64,000 bases of DNA, taken from Spirodela intermedia. Its lineage: Eukaryota > Streptophyta > Magnoliopsida > Alismatales > Araceae. Both the position numbers and the translations under genes were made by a program. Positions 13,599 to 22,140 of the stretch are shown here, piece by piece; position 1 is the first letter of the stretch; each line of letters starts with the position of its first letter. The notes under the pieces were generated by a model. That model searched no databases and was not told the DNA's origin. It saw nothing but the letters and a program-made list of their open reading frames with translations. The stretch is taken from positions 10,695,878 to 10,759,877 of the forward strand of contig LR746264.1 in the NCBI GenBank assembly GCA_902729315.2. The letters run 5' to 3'.

Positions 13599-13956
13599 TG
13601 TCAGGAACTCGCCGGAGAGACGACGGCAGTTAAGACGTCGCCGGCGAGATCACTTCACGAGTCACAGGAAAAACAGCAGGAGGAACAAGGAAAACTTTCT
13701 CGCCCTTGAAAACCTCTTACAGCCCTCTTTAAATAAGAAATCAAAGGGGGAAAGGAATAACCGTAAGAAATAACTAGCTGGCCAAAACTGGCCAGTACCG
13801 TGCGTTATGCAGGAAATCCCGCATTACCAAATTCCGCATTACCTCACAATGCGCTCTAACGTGTATACGTTAGAGCACTTCTCGCATAACCGCACTATGC
13901 CGTTATCGTTATGCGAACAGGGCGGGGGGGCACGTGCAAGGCTCCCGTTCACAACA
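13599..13956 (-). repeat. 3' LTR of the young copia element (358 bp)
   Basis: Starts TGTCAGGAACTCGCCGG and ends GTTCACAACA on the plus strand. It contains a 10-bp-stem palindrome (GCTCTAACGT / ACGTTAGAGC, 13853-13876) and several short GCATTACC and CGTTATGC repeats. Confidence 0.95.
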
Positions 13957-15135
13957 ATCTCCTCCTGAGCCTTGCTGTACGACTACGATGATCACCAGGT
14001 CATCGACGTACACCCCGACCACCAGCTGCGCCTCCCCGTTCCGCCTGGTGTAGATGGCATGTTCCGACGGACTCCTCCTGAATCTGAACGACAGCAGCGT
14101 TTCGTCCAGCTTCGCGTTCCAGGCCCTAGGCGCCTGATGTAAGCCGTAGAGTGCCTTCTTCAGCTTGAACACCTTGTGCTCGTTGCCCGTGCTGATGAAA
14201 CCGGCCGGCTGCTCCACGTACACCTCTTCTTTGAGACCATTCAAGAACGCCGACTTGACATCCATGTGGTGCACCTCCCACCCCTCGTGCGCCGCGAGAG
14301 CAATGAGAAGGCGCACCGTGTCCAGCCGCGCCACAGGTGCGAACACCTCGTCGTAGTCGATCCCCTGGCGTTGCGCATAGCCCTTCACCACCAGGCGCGC
14401 CTTGTACTTCGCCACGGCTCCGTTTTCATCCCGCTTCACCTTGTACACCCACTTCAACCCGATCGCCCGGCGACCATGTGGGAGGTCTACCAGGGACCAG
14501 GTGCGGTTCTCCTCGATCGACGCCATCTCCTCCTCCATAGCCTTCCTCCAGCTCGGGTGGCCCTCTACTTCAGCAAAAGAGACCGGCTCATCAGAACTTA
14601 CAGCGTGCAGCTCCTCTGCAATTAACGCCCGCGACGCGAGACCACGCGGCGAGGCCAGCCCAACTATGTTGTCGATCTTGCGGAACCGGAGTGGCGCATC
14701 ATCGTGATTAGCATCCAGGTGGTCGATGTGGACACTGGGTGGAGTGGCGAACTCCACCTCCTCTCCTCCATCTTCAATCGGCGCCGCTCCCCCACTGTAG
14801 TGCACGGACGGTGGCGACATCGGCTCCGGTCCCGGCGCATCATCATCAAGTACCTCGATGGCGCCATCGAGCTCCGGAGGTACCTGGTTCCCGACGGCAT
14901 ACTCCAATGTGAACATATCGTCGTGGCTGCCCGCATCCCCTTGCTCCGCGCCGCTGCCCCAGTCCCACTGGGCATTCTCGTCGAACACCACGTCCCGTGT
15001 CACATGGACACGCCTCGTGGTGGGATCGTAGGCACGGTAGGCCTTTGATCCGTACTCGTAGCCGATGAAGATCATCCTGCGGCCGCGGTCCTCAGATGTG
15101 TTCATGACGTAGGCGATGCATCCGTACTCGGAGTC
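13957..15135 (-). pseudogene. Copia reverse transcriptase remnant, truncated after YVDD
   Basis: Continues the polyprotein in another frame: GRRMIFIGYEYGSKAYRAYD (end of the integrase region), an acidic linker, then RT (WVYKVKRDENGAVAKYKARL, MDVKSAFLNG, KALYGLHQAPRAW, VYVDDLVI). Directly after YVDDLVI the sequence runs into the polypurine tract and LTR, so the rest of RT and all of RNase H are gone. Strong similarity to functional elements implies the loss is recent or that the copy was mobilised in trans. Confidence 0.85.
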
Positions 15136-15162
15136 GTGTTCATGACGTAGGCGATGCATCCG
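15098..15162. repeat. 27-bp duplication, offset 38 bp, inside copia pol
   Basis: GTGTTCATGACGTAGGCGAT and the following seven bases occur at 15098-15124 and again at 15136-15162. The 38-bp offset is not a multiple of three, so it breaks the pol frame (FGCIAYVMNT appears twice in different contexts). Confidence 0.85.
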
Positions 15163-17465
15163 AACACCTTCAGATGGTGCACCTTCAGAGGGGTCATGCC
15201 GTCCACGCTCTTCGTCGGACACCGGTTCAGGATGTATACAGCAGTTGCCACTGCCTCACCCCAAAACCAGCCCGGCAGCCCCTTTGCCTTGAGCATGCTC
15301 CTCGCGGTTGCTACCACCGTGCCGTTCCTGCGCTCGACGATGCCATTCTGCTGCGGGCTGTATGGCGCCGTGTGTTGACGATGAATACCTTCTCCCGCGC
15401 AGTACTCCGCGAACTCATGTGAGGTGAATTCGCCGCCCCGATCAGTACGGAGCGCTCCCAGCTTCAGTCCTGACTCGCCTTCTGCCCGAGCCTTGATCTC
15501 CTTGATGGCCAGCGCAGCACGGTCCTTTGAACGCAGCATGGCCACCCACATGTACCGGCTTCGATCATCCACGAGCAGCAGGAAATACTTGCTGCCGTTT
15601 GGCGTTTCCGGCGCAATCGGACCACAGAGGTCGCTGTGCACCAGCTCCAGAACACGCCGCGCCCGGTACTCTCCCTGCTGGGGGAACGGCGACCGCTTCT
15701 GCTTGCCAGCGAGACACGCCTCACACAGCTGGTCCACCTGACCAACTGCCGGCAACCCGCGCACCAGCTCCTCCCGAGCCATCTTCCGCAGCGCGGTCAT
15801 GTTGACATGTCCGAGGCGCGCGTGCCATTTCCAAGCTTCTTCGACTGCCCGCGCCTCCAGGCACACCTGCCGAACTAGCTTGGCGTGGAGAATGTACAGC
15901 CGGTTCTCTCCGCGCATGACCTTCGCCAGGAGCCGTCCCCCTGGCTCATGGATCTTCATCGCCCCCTTCTCGATGTCGATATGGTACCCGGCCTCATCGA
16001 GTTGGCCGACGCTGACGATGTTCGTCGTCAGTCGGGGAATGTAATACACCCCCGCGAAGGACCGGTGCTCGCCGTTCTTGCACAGGAACGCGATTGCCCC
16101 CCGGCCTTCGACCCGCGCCACCGAGTCGTCGCCGAACCGCACCGTCCCAAGTACCTCCGTGTCCAGCTCGGTGAAAGCCGTACGGGAACCCGACATGTGG
16201 TTCGTGGCGCCCGTGTCCACGACCCACGCCTCCTCATCACGCAGCTCCTCCTCTTCAAGGTGGGCGAACACCTTCTCTTCCCGCAGATGGATCTGGGTCT
16301 GGGCGCCTGGCTTCTTCTCTTCTTTGGCGGCCCCTCCACTGACGGGGACCCCTTTTGCTCCCGGCGGCGGTGGGCTTGCACGTCGGAGCCGATCCTCAGC
16401 CTGCGGAGTCGCAGCAAAACGTGGTGGAGTGGAGGTTGGTGGCGGCGCCGTCGATATGGCCGTCGTTGACTTCACGAGAAGGAGCGAGGCCTCCTCCTCA
16501 TTCTGGACGACGTGGGCCTGCTCTTTCTTGGGCTTGGAGCGGCACTCGCGGGCCCAGTGGCCCAGCTTCCCGCATCTCCTGCACTCATCACCTCTGGGCC
16601 GGCCTGAGTTGCCCGTCAGGCCGCCTGATGACGAGCCCTTGTCGCTGCCACGGCCGCGCCCGCGCCCGCGCCCATGTCCGCCACGGTGCGTCACGCTGCT
16701 GCTACCTCCACCACCAGTATTCTCAGCATCACGCTTCCTCCGCCGTGCATCCCACTCTTCCTCGGTCAGGTACAGCTTGCCGTCGTGGTGCATAGCCGAC
16801 GGCGGTTCCTCGAAGGCATCCTCCGCCGCCTTGAGCCGACCCGTCAAATCCGCGACGGTGAGCGTCGACACGTCGAGCAGCATCGTGATCGCGACCACGA
16901 TCTGCCTGAAACGCTGGGGAACACTGCGGATTATCTTCTCCACTACCTGCGTCTCTTCGACCTTGTCGCCGAGGGTGGTGAGAGTCGACGCCATGCTGTT
17001 GAGACGCAGCGCGTAGTCCTCAACAGACTCTCCCTCCTTGAACGTCGCCGAGTCGAACTGCCGCCGCAAGTTCTGAGCCGACGTCTTCTTTACGCGGTCA
17101 TCGCCGATCCGCATGGTGGCGATAGCCTCCCAGGCCTCCTTGGCCGTCTCCTTGTTCGCGATCACCGGCCACATTTCCGGCGGCACGGCGCTGCAGAGCG
17201 CGTCGAGCGCCTGCATGTCTTCGTGGGGTTCGACGCCCCCTTTCTCAATGGCGGTCCAGAGCAACCGGGCTCTGAGCTTGACCTTCATGAGCAGTGCCCA
17301 GTCGGAGTAGTTGGTCTTGGTGAGCATTGGGAACCCGGTCCCGGCGCTCACCTCACGAATCACCCTCTGGACCACGCCGTCCTTTCCTCCTGCAATAGCG
17401 CGTCTCGATTGCGCGTTCTCGATTCCAACGGCTGTACCTTGCCGCGATCGAGTCCCGGCCCGCAA
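15102..17465 (-). CDS. Copia gag-protease-integrase polyprotein (787 aa, frameshifted end)
   Basis: Order of domains: UBN2-type gag (LTKTNYSDWALLMKVKL, about residues 45-250); a glycine/arginine stretch; zinc knuckle CRRCGKLGHWAREC; aspartic protease VVDTGATNHMSG; pre-integrase WHARLGHVNMTALRKM; and integrase core with the D,D,E residues in HSDLCGP, RTDRGGEF and NGIVERRN. The usual linker between ILNRCPTKS and HHLKVFGC is shortened. The frame is lost near the end (VMNTTPSTDASPTS) where a 27-bp segment is duplicated 38 bp apart. Start chosen at the first ATG after the primer-binding site. Confidence 0.9.
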   Translation of the reverse strand: MRAGTRSRQGTAVGIENAQSRRAIAGGKDGVVQRVIREVSAGTGFPMLTKTNYSDWALLMKVKLRARLLWTAIEKGGVEPHEDMQALDALCSAVPPEMWPVIANKETAKEAWEAIATMRIGDDRVKKTSAQNLRRQFDSATFKEGESVEDYALRLNSMASTLTTLGDKVEETQVVEKIIRSVPQRFRQIVVAITMLLDVSTLTVADLTGRLKAAEDAFEEPPSAMHHDGKLYLTEEEWDARRRKRDAENTGGGGSSSVTHRGGHGRGRGRGRGSDKGSSSGGLTGNSGRPRGDECRRCGKLGHWARECRSKPKKEQAHVVQNEEEASLLLVKSTTAISTAPPPTSTPPRFAATPQAEDRLRRASPPPPGAKGVPVSGGAAKEEKKPGAQTQIHLREEKVFAHLEEEELRDEEAWVVDTGATNHMSGSRTAFTELDTEVLGTVRFGDDSVARVEGRGAIAFLCKNGEHRSFAGVYYIPRLTTNIVSVGQLDEAGYHIDIEKGAMKIHEPGGRLLAKVMRGENRLYILHAKLVRQVCLEARAVEEAWKWHARLGHVNMTALRKMAREELVRGLPAVGQVDQLCEACLAGKQKRSPFPQQGEYRARRVLELVHSDLCGPIAPETPNGSKYFLLLVDDRSRYMWVAMLRSKDRAALAIKEIKARAEGESGLKLGALRTDRGGEFTSHEFAEYCAGEGIHRQHTAPYSPQQNGIVERRNGTVVATARSMLKAKGLPGWFWGEAVATAVYILNRCPTKSVDGMTPLKVHHLKVFGCIAYVMNTTPSTDASPTS

Positions 17466-17472
17466 CCTGGGA

Positions 17473-17484
17473 GCTCTGATACCA
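17473..17484 (-). other. tRNA-Met(i) primer-binding site of the young copia element
   Basis: Reads TGGTATCAGAGC on the coding strand, two bases after the 5' LTR. This is the usual complement of the initiator tRNA-Met 3' end in plant copia elements. Confidence 0.9.
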
Positions 17485-17486
17485 CT

Positions 17487-17853
17487 TGTCAGGAACTCGC
17501 CGGAGAGACGACGGCAGTTAAGACGTCGCCGGCGAGATCACTTCACGAGTCACAGGAAAAACAGCAGGAGGAACAAGGAAAACTTTCTCGCTCTTGAAAA
17601 CCTCTTACAGCCCTCTTTAAATAAGAAATCAAAGGGGGAAAGGAATAACCGTAAGAAATAACTAGCTGGCCAAAACTGGCCAGTACCGTGCGTTATGCAG
17701 GAAATCCCGCATTACCAAATTCCGCATTACCTAATTCCGCATTACCTCACAATGCGCTCTAACGTGTATACGTTAGAGCACTTCTCGCATAACCGCACTA
17801 TGCCGTTATGCGAACAGGGCGGGGGGGCACGTGCAAGGCTCCCGTTCACAACA
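17487..17853 (-). repeat. 5' LTR of the young copia element (367 bp)
   Basis: Same sequence as the left LTR apart from one extra TAATTCCGCATTACC unit, one missing CGTTAT unit and one C/T difference in TTCTCGCxCTTG. The AGTAA target duplication follows at 17854. Confidence 0.95.
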
Positions 17854-18067
17854 AGTAAGACGATGAAGGCGAAGCCCGAGCCTTCTTCGCCGACGGGCGA
17901 CGGTGGCGGTAGTGGTGGTGCAGCATGGCGTCAGGGGAAGAAGACCCACCGGCGGCGCGCTTCACGCGGGCCCGCTTCCCGTCGAGGGCGGTGCTCTTCC
18001 CGTGGCGGATGAATGAAGGCGGTGGCGGGCTCGGCGACGCATCTCTGGTAGTATAGCGCCACGCCAT

Positions 18068-18595
18068 GATCTTCCCGCCACAGAGAGTTTCGAAAAGAGG
18101 AGAGAGGAGGGGCGGGGGTTTATAGAGAGCTCCCTCGGGTCCTGGACCCGATCTGTTTACCGCGGCGCCTGGGCGGTATTTAAATGGCATGTGGGGTTTA
18201 TCTCGCCGCCCCAACGCGCTCTCTCTCTCTCCCTCTCTGTGCTCGTCTCCTGCAGTCCCTTCTTTGGTGGGACGAGCGTAACGGCGAAAGCGAACGAAGT
18301 GTGAAGGCAGCCCATATAAACGCCGTCGAGCGACGTGGGAAAAAAGACGAATACGCACCGGCCCGAATCTGAGACATACTCGCCAGCCTCAGACCCACAG
18401 CTATGGATTAAGGGTCCACAATGTGCAAGATTGAAACTGCTAGGCCAAACGGGGAAGACAAAGCAGAACAGAGTGGACCCACATCGAGGCCATGCAATGT
18501 TGCCCACTGAGAGACAGAGGAGAGCAAACCAGGAGTAGAGTCCTGTGCGAGATTAAGGGCCGGCGGCGAGTCGACAGGGTTAAGCGTCTCTCTCT
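18068..18595 (-). promoter_or_regulatory. Promoter and leader flank of B3-like copy 1
   Basis: Homologous to the upstream flanks of copies 2-5: a TATAAA-type box about 55 bp upstream of the ATG (18119-18124), the GGCGCCTGGGCGGTATTTAAATGG block, a CT-rich leader, a CCTTCTTTGGTGGGACGAGC block and a GGGTCCACAATGTGCAAGATT block. It ends at a 9-base remnant of the LIM gene 3' end (TTAAGCGTC, about 18580-18588). It contains no convincing gene. Confidence 0.6.
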
Positions 18596-19045
18596 CCTAT
18601 GTGACTTTTCAATTTTAATTTTTTCCTCAGTGCTAGTTGATTTGATGGTATTCTTGTGGCATTGAAATTTTTGGTAGGTGACGTGTTATTTGAGTCTTCC
18701 TGACGATAGAAAGAAAGGCGAATTCTGGAATATTCTTTTGGGTTCCAGTTAGTTTTTTGCTTCTATTCATTTAAGATTTTCCGGTAGGAACAACTAAACG
18801 GGTATGCAAATTTAAATGCAATTGTTAGATACTTTGTTTTTTCCAAGTTCTCTTCATGCATTTTTCATGGGTACTTTTTGTGTAGTACGACAGTAGAAAC
18901 TAATAGCTATCAGTTGGGGGGAAAAACCACCCCAAAGCCAAGTCACTATGGTATCTCCTACATCTGAAGAACTCCATGGAACATTCTTGTCCATTTGACC
19001 TTGATTCATGATGGAATACTCGCCGGCCCATCATATCCTTGCCGT
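18596..19045 (+). pseudogene. Josephin-gene intron 1 fragment
   Basis: Non-coding sequence homologous to intron 1 of the intact Josephin gene (reverse of about 60.1-60.47 kb) and to 29246-29572. Shared blocks include GTGCTxGTTGATTTxATG, CTTGTGGCATTG, GCGAATTCTGGAAT and ATCTGAAGxACT. The order and junction match copies 2 and 5, so this came with B3-like copy 1. Near 19010 the similarity passes into sequence like the start of the gypsy LTR (GGAATACTCGCCGG versus GAGATACTCGTCGG). Confidence 0.65.
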
Positions 19046-20050
19046 AAAATGGACCTAGGCTGGCATGTCACCTCCCTTCAAGGCTGATTCAACACCCACG
19101 AAGCTGCAGGAATCAATCAGAAGAGAAGTACCTCGGAGGTATCAAAAAACTGGACCCATATGGAAGGGAAGCTGATGTCAATAATTCTATGGGCATATGA
19201 GAGAGTAGGTAAAATACTGAAGATGTCCCAATTAAAATAAAAAAAATGAATGAGTGATAGGATCACAAGATCTAATAAAGAATCTTCCACTCATGAAAGT
19301 CAACTTAAGTCAGCGGAGGATGGTCAATCAGAGGCTCAACCTTTGAGGTTAACGCTTCTAAGAAGAAGTGTCAGAATCAGGATTCTTCCACTTCGAAAGA
19401 GTTTATCTCCAAGTCAACTGACACCTTCCTCCTCTATTGGATCCAATATGGAATATTGGATCTAAGACTAATGGGTCCCTACCAGCAAGCAAGAGAATCT
19501 ATCCACAAAGGATGACCCAAGAAGAAGAAGAAGAAGAAGAATGGGGAGAGGATGCCATGTCATCCTCACGTCCCTCCTCTCCTTAAAAAGGGGTCGTTGC
19601 CACCAAGAGGCGCCGCATGGCATCTCTTGGAAAAGGGTGTCTCCGTCACCCCTTCTTTCTCGTTCTCTCGATTCCGTAAAAAACCACCGCTCTTTTTTTC
19701 CCTTGTATAAATGCTAAGACTGTGTTGTGTCTGAGACGGTGATTGACAGAAGTAATCAAGGTTTAGCTTACCTTCTTGGATTAGAGGGTCGTCTTCTTCC
19801 CCATCTCACCCCTTGGACTGGGGGTTCCTCATCTCTTATCATCGCCTCTTAGATTAGTGGCTTCCCCTCTTCTTCTCGCCCTCTTGGATTAGGGGGACCT
19901 CCTTCTCTCCCTCTTCACGTCGTCCGCGCCACCCCGTCGTCGCCACTCCCTTTATCGCCAGCCACCCTGTCGTCGTTGTCTCATCTCTTGTCGTCCGCCC
20001 CATCACCGCCACTCTTCTTCACACCAGCCACCCTGTCGTCGTCGTCTCGC
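19046..20050. other. TE-like non-coding DNA, no gene seen
   Basis: No open frame with family features. There is a GAA microsatellite at about 19520-19540, a TATA-like CCTTAAAAAGGGG at about 19580, and a diverged repeat of CTTGGATTAGxGG (near 19777, 19845 and 19890). This could be the LTR or leader of the decayed gypsy element at 21-22 kb, but I could not find the second LTR. Confidence 0.4.
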
Positions 20051-20056
20051 CATCCG

Positions 20057-20305
20057 CCCCATTGCCGTCGTCCCGCCTCCTCGCCTTCCACCCCATTGCC
20101 GTCGTCCCGCCTCCTCGCCGTCCGCCCCATTGCCGTCGTCCCGCCTCCTCGCCGTCCGCCCTATTGCCGTCGTCCTGCCTCCTCGCCGTCCGCCCCATTA
20201 CCGTCGTCACGCCTCCTCGCCGTTCGCCCCATTGTTGTCGCCCCTTCCTTGCCGTCTGCTCCATCGCCGTCGTCCCGCCTCCTCGCCGTCCACCCGTCGC
20301 CGCCA
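20057..20305. repeat. 34-bp GC-rich minisatellite, about seven units
   Basis: Degenerate tandem units of GCCGTCGTCCCGCCTCCTCG followed by CCGTCCGCCCCATT. The unit is 34 bp, so each repeat shifts the frame by one base. This opens long overlapping Pro/Ser/Arg-rich frames on both strands that are not genes. Pyrimidine-rich DNA with repeated CTCTCTCTCCCGCCGxxxCC continues to about 20520. Confidence 0.85.
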
Positions 20306-20519
20306 CTCCGGCTTCTGGCCGTCCATCCCGTCGCTACCACTTCATCTCTCTCTCCCGCCGAAACCTTCGTTCTTCTCTCTCCCGCCGTCGCCATGTTTCC
20401 CCGTCCTTTTCTCTCTCTCTCCCGTCGAAACCCTCTTTCTTCTCTCTCCCCCCGTCGCCACGTACCCCCTCATTCCTCTCTCTCTCTCTATCCCACCGAC
20501 GCCCTCTCATTCCGCCCCT

Positions 20520-21049
20520 TTTCTCTCCCCACCCTTTTATTTATTCTCATTATTATTTTATTCTCTTATTCTTTCTATTTCTCATTTAAATCTTTTTTCC
20601 TTCCTTATATATTTTTTAATTATTCAAATACTTTGTAGACTTCATCTACCCAACCTAAACCTCTCATTTTCTTGAATCATCACCCATTAGAAATTCCTCA
20701 ATAAGTGTCGTAGATCTCAAGCCACTAAAATCAAGAAAATCACTCTAGAATCTTCTTTGGCAAGGTACGTTAATTTCAATTCCCTTTGTGAAGTGATCAT
20801 TATTTTTAAATCCTTACTCCTTACAAGAATTGAGTGAACCATAAGCTAGCCCTCTTTATGCCTTTTATCAGTGATCTAACACCCTGGTTGAAACTTTATC
20901 TGAATCCTTGAAAGTGTGGTTCTTCTCAGATAATTACTATCTTAATTCTTCTAAAATCAGTGGGATTAGCCTACTCATAATCTTCTTTAACTTAACTAAG
21001 AGTAATCTTAAATTCCAACCTTCTATTCAGTGCTGATATTTCTCTTTGG
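20520..21049. other. AT-rich stretch with no gene seen
   Basis: Pyrimidine-rich then mixed AT-rich DNA without a supported reading frame. It lies between the minisatellite and the decayed gypsy gag region and may be its leader. Confidence 0.35.
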
Positions 21050-22140
21050 TCCTGCATCAATGAGGAATCAAAAATTCAAGGAACTACTCAAATCATCTAG
21101 AAGTAGAAACAAGTTGAGAATAGATAATTTAGGCAAGCCACAAGGCATAAGGTGCTTAAAACGTAATAAAATAAATTTAGCTTATTATGGCCTATGATGA
21201 TCAAATATTAAATGAGTAAATAGAAATTGTAGAAAGGGCGAGGGATTATTATCAAAGGACTTTGCTTGGCAACACTTTGATCACAAATTGTAGTGTGAGA
21301 GAGGGGAAGCTGTTGAAGAGAGATTATTTGAGGTCGGCAGATGTCAATCTGGTCATCTCCATTAAGTAGGACAAAGTCAATGGCAGTGAGGAAGGGTGAT
21401 AAGGCGGCTAGTGCTGCAGTGGAGGCAAAGAAGGTGCCCAGTGCAAGGCGGAGGCTGAGAAGGTGGCAGATGGTAGGGCAGATGTTGAGAAGGCCGCTAG
21501 TGGCACGGTGGAGGAAAAGGAGGAGATGGTGGCAGTGATAGTGTTGAAGGCAATGGCAGTGACAATGAATGAATGTGTTGGTGGTGACAACAAAGGTGGA
21601 GGTGAAGACGAAGAGGAAGAGATAAGAGAGACTCCTAATGAACTAGAATTAGTAACTAACTTAAATGTCTCACTAACTTCTTAAATGAAGAAATCTCCAC
21701 AAGAATCCTCAAACTTCAGAGAACCATTAGAGAGTCAGTAGTCACCATTATCATTGACATAGACACCTCTCACAATTTCATTTACCAATAGGGAAAATGA
21801 GAACTAGAACTTCTGATGACCACAATGTCATAATTTCATGTTACGACCAGAACTAGAGAAAGAGTTCCAAGCACCACCATTGGTCATGATACATTAATAA
21901 TACCTTAGACATTGATGATACGTAAAGACCTATTTGTGCTTCCCCTAGAAAATGTTGATATACCTTTGGGGCTCAAATTGATGTAGACGAAGAAGATGGA
22001 GTTATATTTTGAGCATTGGATGATCTCTTTCATAGTCGGACTAGATTAGATTACGATATAGATAGCTGCTACAACAATTAAGACTGACATTTTCTTCAAG
22101 GCCCTATTCAAGATCATAAAAAAAAGGAGAACTAGTGGTT
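21050..22140 (+). pseudogene. Decayed Ty3/gypsy fragment (gag end and protease region)
   Basis: A Glu/Ala/Lys-rich segment (about 21400-21680, ending ELELVTNLNVSLTS) is followed after frameshifts by IIIDIDTSHNFI (about 21745-21780), which resembles the gypsy protease motif LIDSGSTHNFI but has lost the DSG core. DLFVLPLENVDIPLG follows as in the normal order. Many stops and frame changes, so inactive. It is a relative, not a copy, of the gypsy element at 45.7-56.0 kb. Confidence 0.6.

Larger units (their letters stand above)
13599..17853 (-). mobile_element. Ty1/copia LTR retrotransposon, young, internally deleted
   Basis: 4255 bp bounded by LTRs (13599-13956 and 17487-17853) and by AGTAA target-site duplications (13594-13598 and 17854-17858). 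LTR ends are TG...CA. On the coding strand a primer-binding site TGGTATCAGAGC follows the 5' LTR and a purine tract AGGAGGAGAT precedes the 3' LTR. Gene order is gag-protease-integrase-RT, as in copia. The LTRs differ by two short repeat-number changes (15 bp and 6 bp) and, by eye, one substitution, so insertion was recent. Everything after the RT YVDD motif, including RNase H, is missing. A short internal duplication also shifts the frame, so the element cannot be autonomous. Confidence 0.95.
13040..18067 (-). pseudogene. B3-like gene copy 1, disrupted by a copia insertion
   Basis: The N-terminal part is read from 18067 to 17859 (MAWRYTTRDASPSPPPPSF, then the His/Arg-rich segment). The rest lies at 13598-13040 with the B3-like core (GGGWTQFAENHRLHTGDVL). 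A 4255-bp copia element plus a duplicated AGTAA separates the halves, so the gene is broken. It is the most diverged of the five copies. It has one GGDLAxKTTGEAA unit where the others have about three, and its C-terminus runs in a different frame after small indels. It lies tail-to-tail with enolase. Its promoter-side flank (18068-19045) resembles that of copies 2 and 5, so it shares their duplication history. The function of the family is not known; a nuclear DNA-binding role is inferred only from the B3-like core. Confidence 0.85.

Noticed and set aside
16078-17597. Plus-strand frames of 190-312 residues over the copia element
   Set aside because: Antisense to the clear gag-pol reading on the minus strand, with no motif of their own.
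19976-20675. Pro/Ser/Arg-rich frames of 170-220 residues
   Set aside because: Produced by the 34-bp minisatellite and CT-rich DNA, open in several frames at once, with no recognisable domain.
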